From the NCBI GenBank assembly GCA_026398595.1, contig JAPLSO010000051.1:170198-234197 (forward strand): a stretch of DNA of 64,000 bases, given 5' to 3'. Origin of the DNA: Spirochaetota bacterium (lineage in GTDB: Bacteria > Spirochaetota > Spirochaetia > Treponematales > Rectinemataceae). How positions within the stretch are numbered: position 1 is the stretch's first letter; the number at the start of each line of letters is the position of its first letter. The position numbers and the translations under genes were made by a program. The notes beneath the pieces are model-generated. The model had not been told where the DNA came from, ran no database searches, and worked only from the letters and a program-made list of their open reading frames with translations. This document shows, piece after piece, positions 28,525-37,584 of this stretch.

Positions 28525-29552
28525 TCAGCGGGTGGAATAGCGGATCGAGAGACCGGCGCCCAGGCTCCCTTTTGGCGTGTCGCCCAGCCAGAGCTCCGTC
28601 CTGCCCCAGATCCCCAGATTCCGGGTCAGGCTCGCCTCAACGCCGAGTCCGAGCAGCAGGTTGCTGATCACGAGGTCGTGGAGAATGAACCAGTCGGCAG
28701 CGCCATCCGATGTGGAGTAGCCGCTGTCGATCGTGTTAGCCCCCTTCTGGAGCCAGGCGAGGCTCAAACTGGCCTTTAGCGCCCTGTCTACCCAATCGAG
28801 CTTGAGCAACTCCAGCCGCGTATCCGGTCCCCAGGGAAAGCCGAGGCAGAACGCGTTGGCCGTGAAGAGGTAGAAGGAAGAGGCGCTCACGAGCCTGTGG
28901 TCGGGGATGGTCCATTTGCCGGAATCGATTTCCCTGTTGTAGAGGTACGCCGTGGTCCGATAGTGCTCGAAGCTCAGGCTGAGACCGCCTTCCCTGCAAA
29001 ATCCTCTGTCCTTGAGTTTGTAGTCCTTCTCGCGCATCTCTCCGAAACCGTAGGCGGCGCCTTCCTTCAGGTTCCATTCGAAGCCGGCAAGGAACCCCAG
29101 GGCCGTAGGCCGGACAGTCGCGTTTTCCCAGAGCATGACGAGGTCGTCCATGACGAACTTGCCGTAGGCTCGGGCCGGGCCCAGCTTGGCCTCAGCCGAC
29201 GCCTCGAGCATGACGTTGGAGTAGGCGTCCTGATACATGTTGTGGAAGACGGCGAAAGGGGAGATATCGATGAGGCCGGGAACGATGTCGTGGACGAGGT
29301 TGAGCTCACCCACGGCTATACGCAAGGATTCGCCCTCCCAGCCTATCCGGGGAACTCGTAGTATCGGCTGTAATCGATCCTTTCGATCGCAAAAACTGTG
29401 GACCGGGGCGCTTCGCTCGTCCATGCAAAGGCGGGCGCCGATTGGACGAAGAACTGGGCCCCGGCCGATGCGGGGCTAAGGTCCGCGGCGAGGAATACAC
29501 AGGCGACGAACAACCGTACCGGGACAAGGACTCGCTCTATGAGCCTCTTCAT
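28525..29552 (-). pseudogene. Exported beta-rich (possibly outer-membrane) protein, interrupted by a one-base frameshift
   Basis: The ORF track splits this gene. The N-terminal part starts at 29552 (MKRLIERVLVPVRLFVACVF, a signal peptide) and runs to YYEFPG, where it stops at 29343. The rest continues in another frame from WEGESLRIAVGELNLVH to GLSIRYSTR. Adding one C to the CCCC tract at 29349-29352 (GGGG on the plus strand) joins them as YYEFPRIGWEGE. Total length 1028 bases is one short of a multiple of three. Restored length is about 342 residues. Alternating, aromatic-rich strands suggest a beta-barrel, but I recognise no family. It is nine bases downstream of the EF-hand membrane protein gene. 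Confidence 0.65.
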
Positions 29553-29560
29553 CCTGGTGT

Positions 29561-31678
29561 CTATCTTCCCAGGAGAGGATTGATCCAGCCCAGGAAGTAG
29601 GCCGCCACCGCCGCGCCGATCACGATGACGATAGCGAGGTAGAGCCCCCAGGGTTTCTTCTTCTCGGCGAAGGGGTCGACGACCAGCCGGATCGATCCTG
29701 CGGGCAGAGTCGACAGGTGGCTTAGGGTCGCGCCGAAGGGAACGTTGATCTTCAGCCTTCCATTGACCGCCCAGCCCTCGGCGTTGAGCAGGGGGCCGAT
29801 GTTGCGCTTCCTCAGCTTCATGTAGGCGAGAATCATCGAGGGACCAGATATAAGGAAGAGTACCCCCACGATCCCGATAGGCATCCACGCGCCCAAGCCG
29901 AAAAACAGACCCAGGATGCCAGTCACCATGGCGCCGATCGATCCCAGGGCGACGCCGATCGCGGCGACCGTTCCAACATCAATTTTCTTTGGGATGCCCG
30001 CGACCTCGGGTTTCCCCTGCGCCTTGTCGGCGTTGGCCGTTGTGGCCGCGGCTGTCTTCAACTTGTCCATGTTGGCGGCTTCGGCCGTGGCCGCCCGCTT
30101 CATCGCGAAGTCCTCGAGACTCTTGGCGAACCACTTGTAGGGACTGAAGAAGGCTTCCCTGATGCTTATGGGCTGGACGACGATCTTCGTGATCACGGCG
30201 TCCCAATCACCCCCCTCGGTGTCATAGAAGACGCCGTTCCTGCCAATGAAGATGTTATTGGCATCGCCCGCGGTCAAGGCAGCTACAATCGATTTCTGCT
30301 GGCCGGAGTGGCTCGTCAAATTGCAGTAGATCAGGTACATGGCCGAGAGCCCCGCCATGGACGCGTGGTTGGCCACATTCTTCACTTCAAGGCAGAGCTT
30401 GAGTTCCCTACCGTCGAGGAATAGCCGGCCGGCCCTAAAGAGCCCCTTGCCCTTGCTGTAGAAGTCGTCGAGGTTAACAAAGTTTTGTAGGACTGAGAGA
30501 AAGTCCCGTTTCATGACGATGAGCTTTCTCAAAGCCCTGAGTCCATCGGCTTTTAGGGCCATGGCCGCGTCCTTCTCGATGAGACCGCCGATCACCGCAA
30601 GCTCAGGTCCTGAGAGGATGGTCTCGAGGTTGTCTTTGTCGAAGCTGGCGAGGTTTGGGAAAGATTCGGCCTTGACCCATGCGCCATAATTCTCAAAGGA
30701 CTTTTTCACGGTCTCCCAGGCTGACTGGCCAATATTGGGGCCCAGGCTAAAGGGTTTGGAAACGAGAGCCATGAACGCGGAAAAGGCATTAGCATCGCGA
30801 GGGTTGATCGCCCCGCCCGACTCCAGGAGAGCCGAAACCCTGGGCATGGCTATCGGAAGTTTCTCGAGTTCAGCTCCCCCGTCCGCGTCAAGCCCGGCGG
30901 CTACAATGGCCGACAGTACTTTCCCAAGTTCGACGACGACTTCATCCGAACCAGACATCGCGAGTACCATACAGCGCTGGAAATAATCGTCCAGCCGGAG
31001 AGCAAGTCCCGAGAAGAGGGCATAGCCCCTGCCCCGTTCTTCCTTTGGAATAGGAAATTCCTGGCTTGAAGGTTCGACGGAGAGCCAGGCGAGCCTGGCC
31101 TTCGCCGCATCGATGAAATTAGCGAGCGATACGGCAGCCAAACCTTGCTTGCCCGCTGAATCGCCGGCCGAGAAGCCCGCAGCTATGATTCCCCTCGCAA
31201 GACCGGCGACTTCGCTGTCCTCGATGCAAGCCGGATCGACTACACCGTCCCCGTTGAAGGGCAGGGAGGAAAATATCTCGATCTCTTTATCCACTTCGGC
31301 AAGGCCGATCCGGTTGGAGGAGTTCGCCTGGGGATTGGCCTCGAGCAGATGGGCAACAGCCTCTTTGGCCGATGTATCCACAATCTGGTCGACCGGGAGG
31401 GAATCCCCTGAATCGAAAAGCTGGTCGAGACTGGCCAAGCCGGCCTGAAGTTCCTCGACGCTGCGAAGAATATCGGGAACCCTGACCTTGCCATCCTCGT
31501 CCATATCCATGATCTTGAGACACTCGCCAAACGCCGGCTGGCTGGTCGGCAAGGCTAGCACAGCCCAGAGTTTGTGGTCGAGATTCTTCAGATTCCCGAC
31601 ATCGTTCCCATCTCTGAGCACAACTTGATCAACGCCGCCTATCCTGGAAAAGGTCCATCTCGCCGCAGCAGCCTTCAT
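29561..31678 (-). CDS. Large membrane protein with EF-hand-like loop, unknown function
   Basis: A 705-residue protein that I do not recognise at family level. A canonical EF-hand loop stands at 58-69 (DMDEDGKVRVPD: D-x-D-x-DG-x-V-x-x-x-D), and a partial second one at about 143-149 (NGDGVVD). The middle is Ala/Leu-rich and helical. Near the C terminus are two or three hydrophobic helices (about 577-618) after an Ala-rich linker, and a last one at about 677-697 close to the end, with a soluble 55-residue stretch between. There is no N-terminal signal peptide, so the bulk is probably cytoplasmic with a C-terminal anchor. AAAGGGG lies upstream of the ATG. It probably shares a transcript with the frameshifted exported protein. 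Confidence 0.75.
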   Translation of the reverse strand: MKAAAARWTFSRIGGVDQVVLRDGNDVGNLKNLDHKLWAVLALPTSQPAFGECLKIMDMDEDGKVRVPDILRSVEELQAGLASLDQLFDSGDSLPVDQIVDTSAKEAVAHLLEANPQANSSNRIGLAEVDKEIEIFSSLPFNGDGVVDPACIEDSEVAGLARGIIAAGFSAGDSAGKQGLAAVSLANFIDAAKARLAWLSVEPSSQEFPIPKEERGRGYALFSGLALRLDDYFQRCMVLAMSGSDEVVVELGKVLSAIVAAGLDADGGAELEKLPIAMPRVSALLESGGAINPRDANAFSAFMALVSKPFSLGPNIGQSAWETVKKSFENYGAWVKAESFPNLASFDKDNLETILSGPELAVIGGLIEKDAAMALKADGLRALRKLIVMKRDFLSVLQNFVNLDDFYSKGKGLFRAGRLFLDGRELKLCLEVKNVANHASMAGLSAMYLIYCNLTSHSGQQKSIVAALTAGDANNIFIGRNGVFYDTEGGDWDAVITKIVVQPISIREAFFSPYKWFAKSLEDFAMKRAATAEAANMDKLKTAAATTANADKAQGKPEVAGIPKKIDVGTVAAIGVALGSIGAMVTGILGLFFGLGAWMPIGIVGVLFLISGPSMILAYMKLRKRNIGPLLNAEGWAVNGRLKINVPFGATLSHLSTLPAGSIRLVVDPFAEKKKPWGLYLAIVIVIGAAVAAYFLGWINPLLGR

Positions 31679-31772
31679 ATGATCATACCCCTTTCATCTT
31701 CTGCTTGGACGCTATGACTTTAGTATCCCTTTTTTTTCTGCCTTGCACAATACTTGATCGTTACCAAGGCAT

Positions 31773-31802
31773 TTGACCGGGACGGGAACTGTGGCATATA
31801 TT
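31773..31802 (+). promoter_or_regulatory. Predicted promoter of the thioredoxin gene
   Basis: TTGACC, 18 bases, TATATT, about 50 bases before the start codon. Confidence 0.5.
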
Positions 31803-31853
31803 CTATTTGTCAGAGAAAAACCAATACTGCTTCCGAAAGAGCAAGGAGCCCTC

Positions 31854-32177
31854 ATGAGCGCAGAAGTAACCATCACCTCCGAGAACTTCAAGAGCGAAGT
31901 TCTGGAATCCAGCCTCCCCGTCCTCGTAGATTTTTGGGCTGAGTGGTGTATGCCCTGCCGCATGATCTCCCCCTCGGTTGAACAATTAGCCGAAACTTAC
32001 AAAGGCAAGTTGAAAGTCGGCAAGGTTAATGTAGACGAGCAGAGCGAGATAGCCGCCCAGTTTGGCATTATTTCTATCCCCACCCTCTTCATCTTCAAAG
32101 GTGGACAGGTTGCCAGACAGAAAGTAGGCGCCTTACCCAAGCACGAGATAGAGAATCTTTTCAAGGATCTTCTGTAG
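31854..32177 (+). CDS. trxA: Thioredoxin
   Basis: A 107-residue dithiol-disulfide oxidoreductase. The start at 31854 (MSAEVTITSENF) follows AAGGAG; the ORF track adds 27 residues through the promoter. The active site is WCMPC rather than the usual WCGPC, which may alter redox potential. The buried Asp (LVDFWAEW), KVNVDEQ, and the cis-proline in IISIPTLFIFKGG are all present. No signal peptide, so cytoplasmic. It stops immediately next to the stop of a convergent lipoprotein gene. Confidence 0.95.
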   Translation: MSAEVTITSENFKSEVLESSLPVLVDFWAEWCMPCRMISPSVEQLAETYKGKLKVGKVNVDEQSEIAAQFGIISIPTLFIFKGGQVARQKVGALPKHEIENLFKDLL

Positions 32178-33221
32178 TCAGGGCTTTTTAGAAGTTTTTC
32201 TTTTACTCTTCGGTGACGACGAGGCCTTCGCTGGCGCCTTCGTTATGGCAGCCGCTCCCGGACTCTGGCTTCCCGCTTCTCCAATCCGCCAACCCTCTTT
32301 CCCTCCTTCTGCTTCTCTCAGAAGCGGCCGCGATGATGAGCTTTTCCAGAGAAAGGCATCCTCCCATCGCGGTGTCGGAGAACAAACCCACAGATCAGCC
32401 GAGGTGAGACTTTCCAGTTCCGAGCTTATTTTCTCCGAATCGATCTCCCCGGATTTGTCTTCGGCGGCATAAAAAAACCCATCCACGGGAGATGATTCCT
32501 CCCGCTCGCGCAGGGTGATGATTCCCGTCTCGTCCGGTATTCCCCCCGAGGAAGCCCAGAAGTCGCGTCCTCCGGGACTCGAGTCGACCCCGCCGGACAG
32601 CGTGAGATCGGCTCCCGTCTCATCCAGCTCGGCCGCCAGCCCTTCAGGGGCACAATGGAGGACGATGAAGTCCCCGGTTCGTACCTCGCACGAGGGAAAG
32701 CTGTACTCCATCGCCTTAGTCGAACTGGCCCATCTCACTTGGATCCCGCCCAAGGACCCGGCGCCCTCGGCCAGGAATTCCAGGTAGTCCCGATGGGTAT
32801 TGCTCGCCGAGCTGTTTTTCCCCGTCTGGACCTCGTTAAGCCTCAAGCGCGCGGGGCTGGCGTTGTAACCAACAAATTCGAAGATAAAACGTGTCGAGTT
32901 ACCCGAGCCATCCATTGCCTCGCCCGAGAGAAGGCATTTCGCCCCAGCCTTAACCTCAGGTGCGATGGCGACGAGGATGATGGTCCCTTGAACGCTGGGC
33001 GTTGCGATGGAAGTTTCGGGAGAGAATCCGAAACTCCCCTTCACGGGCGTAACAATCTCATCGAAGCCAATCTCGAAACAGCCAGTTGCCCTCTGACGAG
33101 CGGCCAGGATCGATGGCGGGCGGATATCCCCCGCAGGCATGAAGATATCGGCTGAATCGGGGCTGCATCCACAGACGAGGATAAGGGAAAGGCAGAGCAC
33201 GGAAAGAAGCTCGGATGACAT
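32178..33221 (-). CDS. Lipoprotein with lamin-tail-like domain, unknown function
   Basis: A 347-residue exported protein from the likely start MSSELLSVLCLSLILVCGC, where LVCGC is a lipobox, so it is probably anchored to a membrane by a lipidated Cys. After an Ig-like N-terminal part (to about 130), the stretch LRLNEVQTGKNSSASNTHRDYLEFLA with following GGIQVR resembles the lamin-tail (LTD) fold seen in many secreted bacterial proteins. The C terminus is a Ser/Lys-rich basic tail (SPKSKRKTSKKP). GAGGAGG lies 12 bases upstream of the start, rather far. No enzymatic motif is visible. Confidence 0.7.
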   Translation of the reverse strand: MSSELLSVLCLSLILVCGCSPDSADIFMPAGDIRPPSILAARQRATGCFEIGFDEIVTPVKGSFGFSPETSIATPSVQGTIILVAIAPEVKAGAKCLLSGEAMDGSGNSTRFIFEFVGYNASPARLRLNEVQTGKNSSASNTHRDYLEFLAEGAGSLGGIQVRWASSTKAMEYSFPSCEVRTGDFIVLHCAPEGLAAELDETGADLTLSGGVDSSPGGRDFWASSGGIPDETGIITLREREESSPVDGFFYAAEDKSGEIDSEKISSELESLTSADLWVCSPTPRWEDAFLWKSSSSRPLLREAEGGKEGWRIGEAGSQSPGAAAITKAPAKASSSPKSKRKTSKKP

Positions 33222-33303
33222 CGCGAATCTTCGCCTCCTCGCTAGGAGAACGCGCGCGAATCCCGCCGACGCTTCAAGCTTGCCCACAATCGCTGGCTCA
33301 CGA

Positions 33304-33309
33304 TAGAAT
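33304..33309 (+). promoter_or_regulatory. TAnnnT box of rpiB (leaderless type)
   Basis: TAGAAT ends six bases before the rpiB ATG; TTGCCC lies 18 bases upstream. No Shine-Dalgarno sequence. Confidence 0.5.
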
Positions 33310-33315
33310 CACGCC

Positions 33316-33747
33316 ATGAACGTACTGCTTGCAAACGATCACGGAGCCGTTGAGCTAAAGCTGCGTATCCTCGCCTGGCTCCTGGAAAAGGGACATAAGG
33401 TCACCAACCTGGGCGTCGATACCGAGGATAGGGTCGATTATCCAGACATAGCTGACAAGGCTGTCGCCGAGTTTCAAAAAGGCGGCTACGATTTCGGTAT
33501 CCTCTTCTGCGGCACGGGTATCGGTATTTCTATAGCCGCCAATCGGCACAAAGGTATACGCTGCGCCCTCGTCCACGACGCCTTTACGGCCCTGATGGCC
33601 AAGAAGCACAACAACGCCAATTTTCTGGCTTTCGGGGGCAGGGTGACCTACAGGGAATCACCGGAATCCCTGATCGATGTCTTCATGGGAGCAGAGTTCC
33701 AGGGCGAGCGGCACGCCACGAGGATCGAGAAACTCGATCGGAATTAA
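33316..33747 (+). CDS. rpiB: Ribose-5-phosphate isomerase B
   Basis: Interconverts ribose-5-phosphate and ribulose-5-phosphate in the pentose phosphate pathway. The 143-residue protein matches the RpiB/LacAB family: NDHGAVELK at the N terminus, YPDIADKAV, CGTGIGISIAANRHKGIRCALV with the catalytic Cys, and HNNANFLAFGGRV. The start is fixed by the MNVLLANDHG opening and has no ribosome site, but a TAGAAT box ends six bases before it. It is convergent with the ROK sugar kinase. Confidence 0.95.
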   Translation: MNVLLANDHGAVELKLRILAWLLEKGHKVTNLGVDTEDRVDYPDIADKAVAEFQKGGYDFGILFCGTGIGISIAANRHKGIRCALVHDAFTALMAKKHNNANFLAFGGRVTYRESPESLIDVFMGAEFQGERHATRIEKLDRN

Positions 33748-33764
33748 AGGCGGCTTGGGCCGCC
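33743..33764 (-). terminator. Terminator-like hairpin after the ROK kinase gene
   Basis: GGCGGC-CCAA-GCCGCC followed by TTTAATT on the minus strand; it overlaps the rpiB stop codon. Confidence 0.5.
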
Positions 33765-33772
33765 CATCCTGC

Positions 33773-34855
33773 TTAGGCTCGGTCCACGGCCGCCGCGGCG
33801 AGCCCAAGCGCAAAGTCCTTTCCGGCGGCCTGCGCGGCCCCATACCATGCGGCGCCCAGGAGCCCGGCCTTGTGGGATAGCATCGCCCGCTCGAAGCCGC
33901 AGCTTATCCAGGCGTCCCGATAGACGAGGTTCGGCACGAGGGATGCAACTTTAACGGGAATATGGGGCGCTCCTTTAATGACGCCGCCGCCGAAGACAAC
34001 AAGGTCGGGCGCCAAGAAGGCCAGAGCCGTGGCCGTCGTTCGGGCAAGAGATTCTATCATGATGGCGTCGGCGAAAACGCCCAGTTTATCGCCCGATGCG
34101 AATGCTTCATATACTTCCCGGGCATTTATGGACTCGCCAGCCTGGGCTCGGGCCGCCAGCGCCGATCCCTCGATGAAGGACGTGTAGTCGCGTTCAGTGG
34201 CTCGCCTGCCGAGCAGGGCTTCGGCGGCCGCGATGCCTATCGAGCCGAGCCTGGCATCCTCGCCCCTTGCCAACGCAGCGGCTATCCTTCCTACGGAGGG
34301 GCCCGAAGCGTAGGCTTCCGAACAGCCCTCTACCCCGCAGGCGCAATGGCGTCCCCGAGGTTCGATGATGAAGTGGCCCACTTCAGGGGCTCGATCGTCC
34401 CGGCCGCCCAGTATTCTTCCATCCTCGACGTAGCCGCCACCTATCCCCGTGCCCAGGCCGAGGAAAAGAAGGTTCTTTGTCCTCCCTCCTCGGACGGCCC
34501 ACTCTGCATAGGTGGCGATATTGCCGTCGTTGCGCACGCCGCAGGGAATGCCGCTGGCCATAGAGGATATCTCCCGGCCCAGTTCTGTACCGTACCAGCC
34601 TTTGATATTAGCTGCCATGCCAACGATGACTCCCTGAGGGTCGACGCCGCCCGGCGTTCCCACGCCCACGGATTTGAGTCGTCCGACCTCGGATAGTTCA
34701 CGGACGACCTCGGAAACCGCGGCCAGAACGGCCTTCGCCCCCGATGAAGCCGGCGTCGCCCGCGACGCCTCGGCTGCCACGACGCCACCGGCATCGACGA
34801 CGATTCCCTTAATGCTTTGTCCCCCGATGTCCAGTCCGGCGAAGAGATCGGTCAT
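33773..34855 (-). CDS. ROK-family sugar kinase (glucokinase-like)
   Basis: A 360-residue kinase, probably phosphorylating glucose or a related hexose with ATP. Phosphate-binding loop GLDIGGQSIKG at the N terminus, sugar-binding RNDGNIATYAEW near 113, GLGTGIGGGYV, the EVGHF catalytic-Asp/His region, and the ROK zinc motif CACGVEGCSEAYAS. VVFGGGVIKG is the adenine-site motif. There is no helix-turn-helix, so it is an enzyme rather than a regulator. It overlaps the beta-CASP nuclease gene by four bases (ATGA) and is transcribed with it. Confidence 0.92.
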   Translation of the reverse strand: MTDLFAGLDIGGQSIKGIVVDAGGVVAAEASRATPASSGAKAVLAAVSEVVRELSEVGRLKSVGVGTPGGVDPQGVIVGMAANIKGWYGTELGREISSMASGIPCGVRNDGNIATYAEWAVRGGRTKNLLFLGLGTGIGGGYVEDGRILGGRDDRAPEVGHFIIEPRGRHCACGVEGCSEAYASGPSVGRIAAALARGEDARLGSIGIAAAEALLGRRATERDYTSFIEGSALAARAQAGESINAREVYEAFASGDKLGVFADAIMIESLARTTATALAFLAPDLVVFGGGVIKGAPHIPVKVASLVPNLVYRDAWISCGFERAMLSHKAGLLGAAWYGAAQAAGKDFALGLAAAAVDRA

Positions 34856-36282
34856 TTTAAATCAGGCTCCAGGTAGTAGGTTTCACCCCGAACCACGATC
34901 GTCGCCTCGGGGATTCCCACTTCCAGCACCTTATCCTTGAGGAAGTTCAAGGCTTTTGTCTCGCCATGGACGAGGAAGACCCGCTTCAGGTTCGCCGGCT
35001 TTGAGCCTTCGAGCCATCCGATGGTCTCCTTCCAGTCGGCATGGGCGGAAAAGGCGCCGATCGACTCGACGGCGCAGTTCACCTTGTAGAAATCGCCGTG
35101 GATTCGGACTTCCTTGGCCCCGTCCTGGAGCCGCCTCCCCAGGGTCCCGTCGGCCATAAATCCGATGATAAGGAGACTGTTGGCCGGACTGCCCAGGTTA
35201 TGCATCAGGTGGTGTTGTATCCTGCCGACTTCGCACATTCCGTCGGCCGATATGATGATCATGCTCTCCTTGGCACCGTTGAGGGCCTTGGAATCCTCGA
35301 CGGACCGGGAAAAATGGAGGGAAGAGAAGCCGAAGGGATTCTTGGAATGGGCGATGAAAGCATCCCTCGTCTCGGCATCGTAGCACTCGGGATGGAGGCT
35401 GAAGATGGCCGTCGCGTCGATGGCCATGGGCGAGTCGACCCAGATGGGCAGGTCAGGGATCTTGCCCTGGTCCAGAAGGAGATGGAGGTCGAAGACGAGC
35501 TCCTGCGTGCGTTCTACAGCGAAAGCCGGTATGATGACCTTGCCCCCGCGTGCCCCTGTCCGCGAGATGATGTCGGCGAGCCTTTCGATGGCCCCCGATC
35601 GCTCCTCGTGGATCTTATCGCCGTAAGTGCTCTCGAGGACAAGGTAATCCAGGCCAGGAAGAAGCTCTGGATCCCGGATTATGGGCTTGCCCGCCCTGCC
35701 CAGGTCGCCCGAGAAGCCGATGATCAGCTCCTTGCCTCCCGGTCTCCTAATTCGGATCTTGACCAGCGCCGAGCCGAGGATATGGCCCGCGTCGAAGAAT
35801 TCGATCGATACAGTATCCGAAAGGAAGATCGGCCTGTGGTAATCAAAGGTGACGAATCTGCCTATGGTCTTGACTACATCGAGGTCGTCGTAGAGGGGCT
35901 TGAAATCGAAGACCTGGCCCTTCTGTTCGGCCTGCCGCGACAAGTAGTCGGCATCCCTGGCCTGGATGTGGGCCGAATCCATCATGACCAGGTTGGCGAG
36001 GTCCCGCGTCGCCGAAGTCGAATAGATATTCCCCGAAAACCCCTTTTTGACGAGAAGTGGAAGCAGTCCGCAATGGTCGAAGTGGGCATGGGTGAGGACG
36101 ACGGCGTCCAGGGACCCAGGAGCAATATCGCCGAGGAGGGCCCTGTTCTTGGCATCGGACTCGGCTCTCTTACCTTGGAAGGCTCCGCAGTCGATGAGGA
36201 TCTTCGTCCCATCCACGTCGAGAAGGTGTTTGGAACCCGTCACTTCGCCGGCAGCTCCCAGTGATCTCAAGGTTACGCTCAT
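34852..36282 (-). CDS. MBL-fold RNA nuclease, beta-CASP family
   Basis: A 476-residue metallo-beta-lactamase/beta-CASP protein like bacterial and archaeal CPSF73 homologues. Motifs: LIDCGAFQG, THAHFDHCG (HxHxDH zinc site, near 65), GFSGDLGR, the beta-CASP cap (about 200-340, AFAVERTQELVFDLHLLL), and HADWKETIGWL and LVHGE near the C terminus (RMMBL). It probably cleaves or trims RNA in the cytoplasm. The ORF track starts it 118 codons too early; MSVTLRSLGAAGEVTGSKH is the conserved opening. No ribosome site, but TATAAT ends six bases before this ATG. Confidence 0.92.
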   Translation of the reverse strand: MSVTLRSLGAAGEVTGSKHLLDVDGTKILIDCGAFQGKRAESDAKNRALLGDIAPGSLDAVVLTHAHFDHCGLLPLLVKKGFSGNIYSTSATRDLANLVMMDSAHIQARDADYLSRQAEQKGQVFDFKPLYDDLDVVKTIGRFVTFDYHRPIFLSDTVSIEFFDAGHILGSALVKIRIRRPGGKELIIGFSGDLGRAGKPIIRDPELLPGLDYLVLESTYGDKIHEERSGAIERLADIISRTGARGGKVIIPAFAVERTQELVFDLHLLLDQGKIPDLPIWVDSPMAIDATAIFSLHPECYDAETRDAFIAHSKNPFGFSSLHFSRSVEDSKALNGAKESMIIISADGMCEVGRIQHHLMHNLGSPANSLLIIGFMADGTLGRRLQDGAKEVRIHGDFYKVNCAVESIGAFSAHADWKETIGWLEGSKPANLKRVFLVHGETKALNFLKDKVLEVGIPEATIVVRGETYYLEPDLK

Positions 36283-36288
36283 GGTTCG

Positions 36289-36294
36289 ATTATA
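36289..36294 (-). promoter_or_regulatory. TATAAT box of the beta-CASP nuclease gene (leaderless type)
   Basis: Consensus TATAAT on the minus strand followed by CGAACC and the ATG: six bases between box and start codon, no Shine-Dalgarno sequence. Confidence 0.5.
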
Positions 36295-36373
36295 CATCGT
36301 CACCGGCTCTGGGCATAGGACAACCGGAAGGTCTGAAGGCACGCCATACTTGCGGAGGCTTCGGCAATCGGCG

Positions 36374-36379
36374 TAGTAT
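36374..36379 (+). promoter_or_regulatory. TAnnnT box of the RNA methyltransferase gene
   Basis: TAGTAT ends eight bases before the ATG; TTGCGG lies 18 bases upstream. No clear Shine-Dalgarno sequence. Confidence 0.35.
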
Positions 36380-36387
36380 GGCCAAGC

Positions 36388-37584
36388 ATGGTTGGAGAAA
36401 AGCTGGTCCTCGATGTCGAGAAACTCGCCTCGGGCGGGGACGGCATAGCTTTCTCGGGCGGCCAGGTCGTCTTCGTCCCCTATTCCATCCCCGGGGAGAA
36501 GATCAATGCAAGGGTCGTCCTCCAGGGCAAAGGTTACCTCAGGGCTGAAATTCTCTCCGTCCTCGAACCAGCGGCTTCCCGGATTCGTCCTCCCTGTCCA
36601 GTTTTCGGTTCCTGCGGCGGCTGCAAGCTTCAGCACATCGACTATCCCGCACAGCTCACCTTCAAGGTTGCCTCGATCAAGGAGACCTTCGAGCGTATAG
36701 GTGGATTCGTTCTGGACGAACTCCCCGTGGAGTCAGGCTCGCCCTACGCCTACAGGAACAGAATCCAGCTGCACGAGACTCGGGACGGAGGTCTTGGCTT
36801 CATGGGAGAGGGCTCGGAGCTGGCAATCAGGGCTCCGGGCTGCCCCATCACCGTTCCCACCCTCGATCAATGGCTGAGGAAACAGAACAGGAAAGCCAGA
36901 CCCTATAAGGAACTCCGAAGCCGGATTGGCGACCGGGATAGGTTCGTCGTATTCGCCCAGGGCGAAGAACTCTTTATCGAGGGAGAAACGGCCAAGGCTT
37001 CCGCCCGGATAGGCTCTTTGACCTACAGCTTCCCCCTTGCCCATTTCTTCCAGAGTAACCTCGCCATGGCCGAACGCCTCGTGGATAGGGCCGTAGCCGG
37101 GCTCTCGGGCGGCACGGCTCTCGACCTCTACAGCGGTGCGGGCCTCTTCGCCGCGCGGCTTGCCTCGAGCTTCGACCAGGTCATCTGCGTCGAAAGCGAC
37201 GCCGTTTCCCTCGAAGCAGCGCGAGGCAATGTCCCCCCCGGAAAAGGCCGATTCCACCCTCAGGATGGAGAGACCTGGACAGGAGCCCAGGGGAAGAAGG
37301 CCGAGGGCCTTGGTGGTACGCGCTTCGACTGGGCCTTCGTCGACCCGCCAAGAGAAGGTCTCTCGCCGAAGATGCGGACTTGGCTGAAGACAGCTCTCCT
37401 GGGCGGCCTAACCTACGTCTCCTGCGACCACGCGACTTTAGCCAGGGACCTGGGCGAACTGCGCGGCGCGGGCTGGAGGCTCGACTCCCTCGTCCTTTTC
37501 GATTTCTACCCACAGACAGGCCGCATCGAAGCGCTGGCGCGGCTCTTGCCGCCCTACGCAGTCAGAAGCAAGGAGGCTGTATGA
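36388..37584 (+). CDS. TrmA/RlmCD-family RNA (uracil-5-)-methyltransferase
   Basis: A 398-residue SAM-dependent enzyme that methylates C5 of uridine in rRNA or tRNA. N-terminal TRAM domain (1-60, GGDGIAF, VPYSIPGEKINARV), then the 4Fe-4S motif CPVFGSCGGCKLQH (about 71-84). The Rossmann methyltransferase domain has DLYSGAGLFA, FVDPPREGLSPK and the nucleophile region YVSCDHATLARDL. FQSNLAMAE is the usual FxQxN variant. RlmD and RlmCD-type proteins share this layout and the exact uridine cannot be told. Its stop overlaps the pyrBI start by four bases. Confidence 0.92.
   Translation: MVGEKLVLDVEKLASGGDGIAFSGGQVVFVPYSIPGEKINARVVLQGKGYLRAEILSVLEPAASRIRPPCPVFGSCGGCKLQHIDYPAQLTFKVASIKETFERIGGFVLDELPVESGSPYAYRNRIQLHETRDGGLGFMGEGSELAIRAPGCPITVPTLDQWLRKQNRKARPYKELRSRIGDRDRFVVFAQGEELFIEGETAKASARIGSLTYSFPLAHFFQSNLAMAERLVDRAVAGLSGGTALDLYSGAGLFAARLASSFDQVICVESDAVSLEAARGNVPPGKGRFHPQDGETWTGAQGKKAEGLGGTRFDWAFVDPPREGLSPKMRTWLKTALLGGLTYVSCDHATLARDLGELRGAGWRLDSLVLFDFYPQTGRIEALARLLPPYAVRSKEAV

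Noticed and set aside
33773-34855. ROK protein as a second repressor
   Set aside because: It begins directly with the kinase phosphate loop (FAGLDIGGQSIKG) and has no helix-turn-helix.
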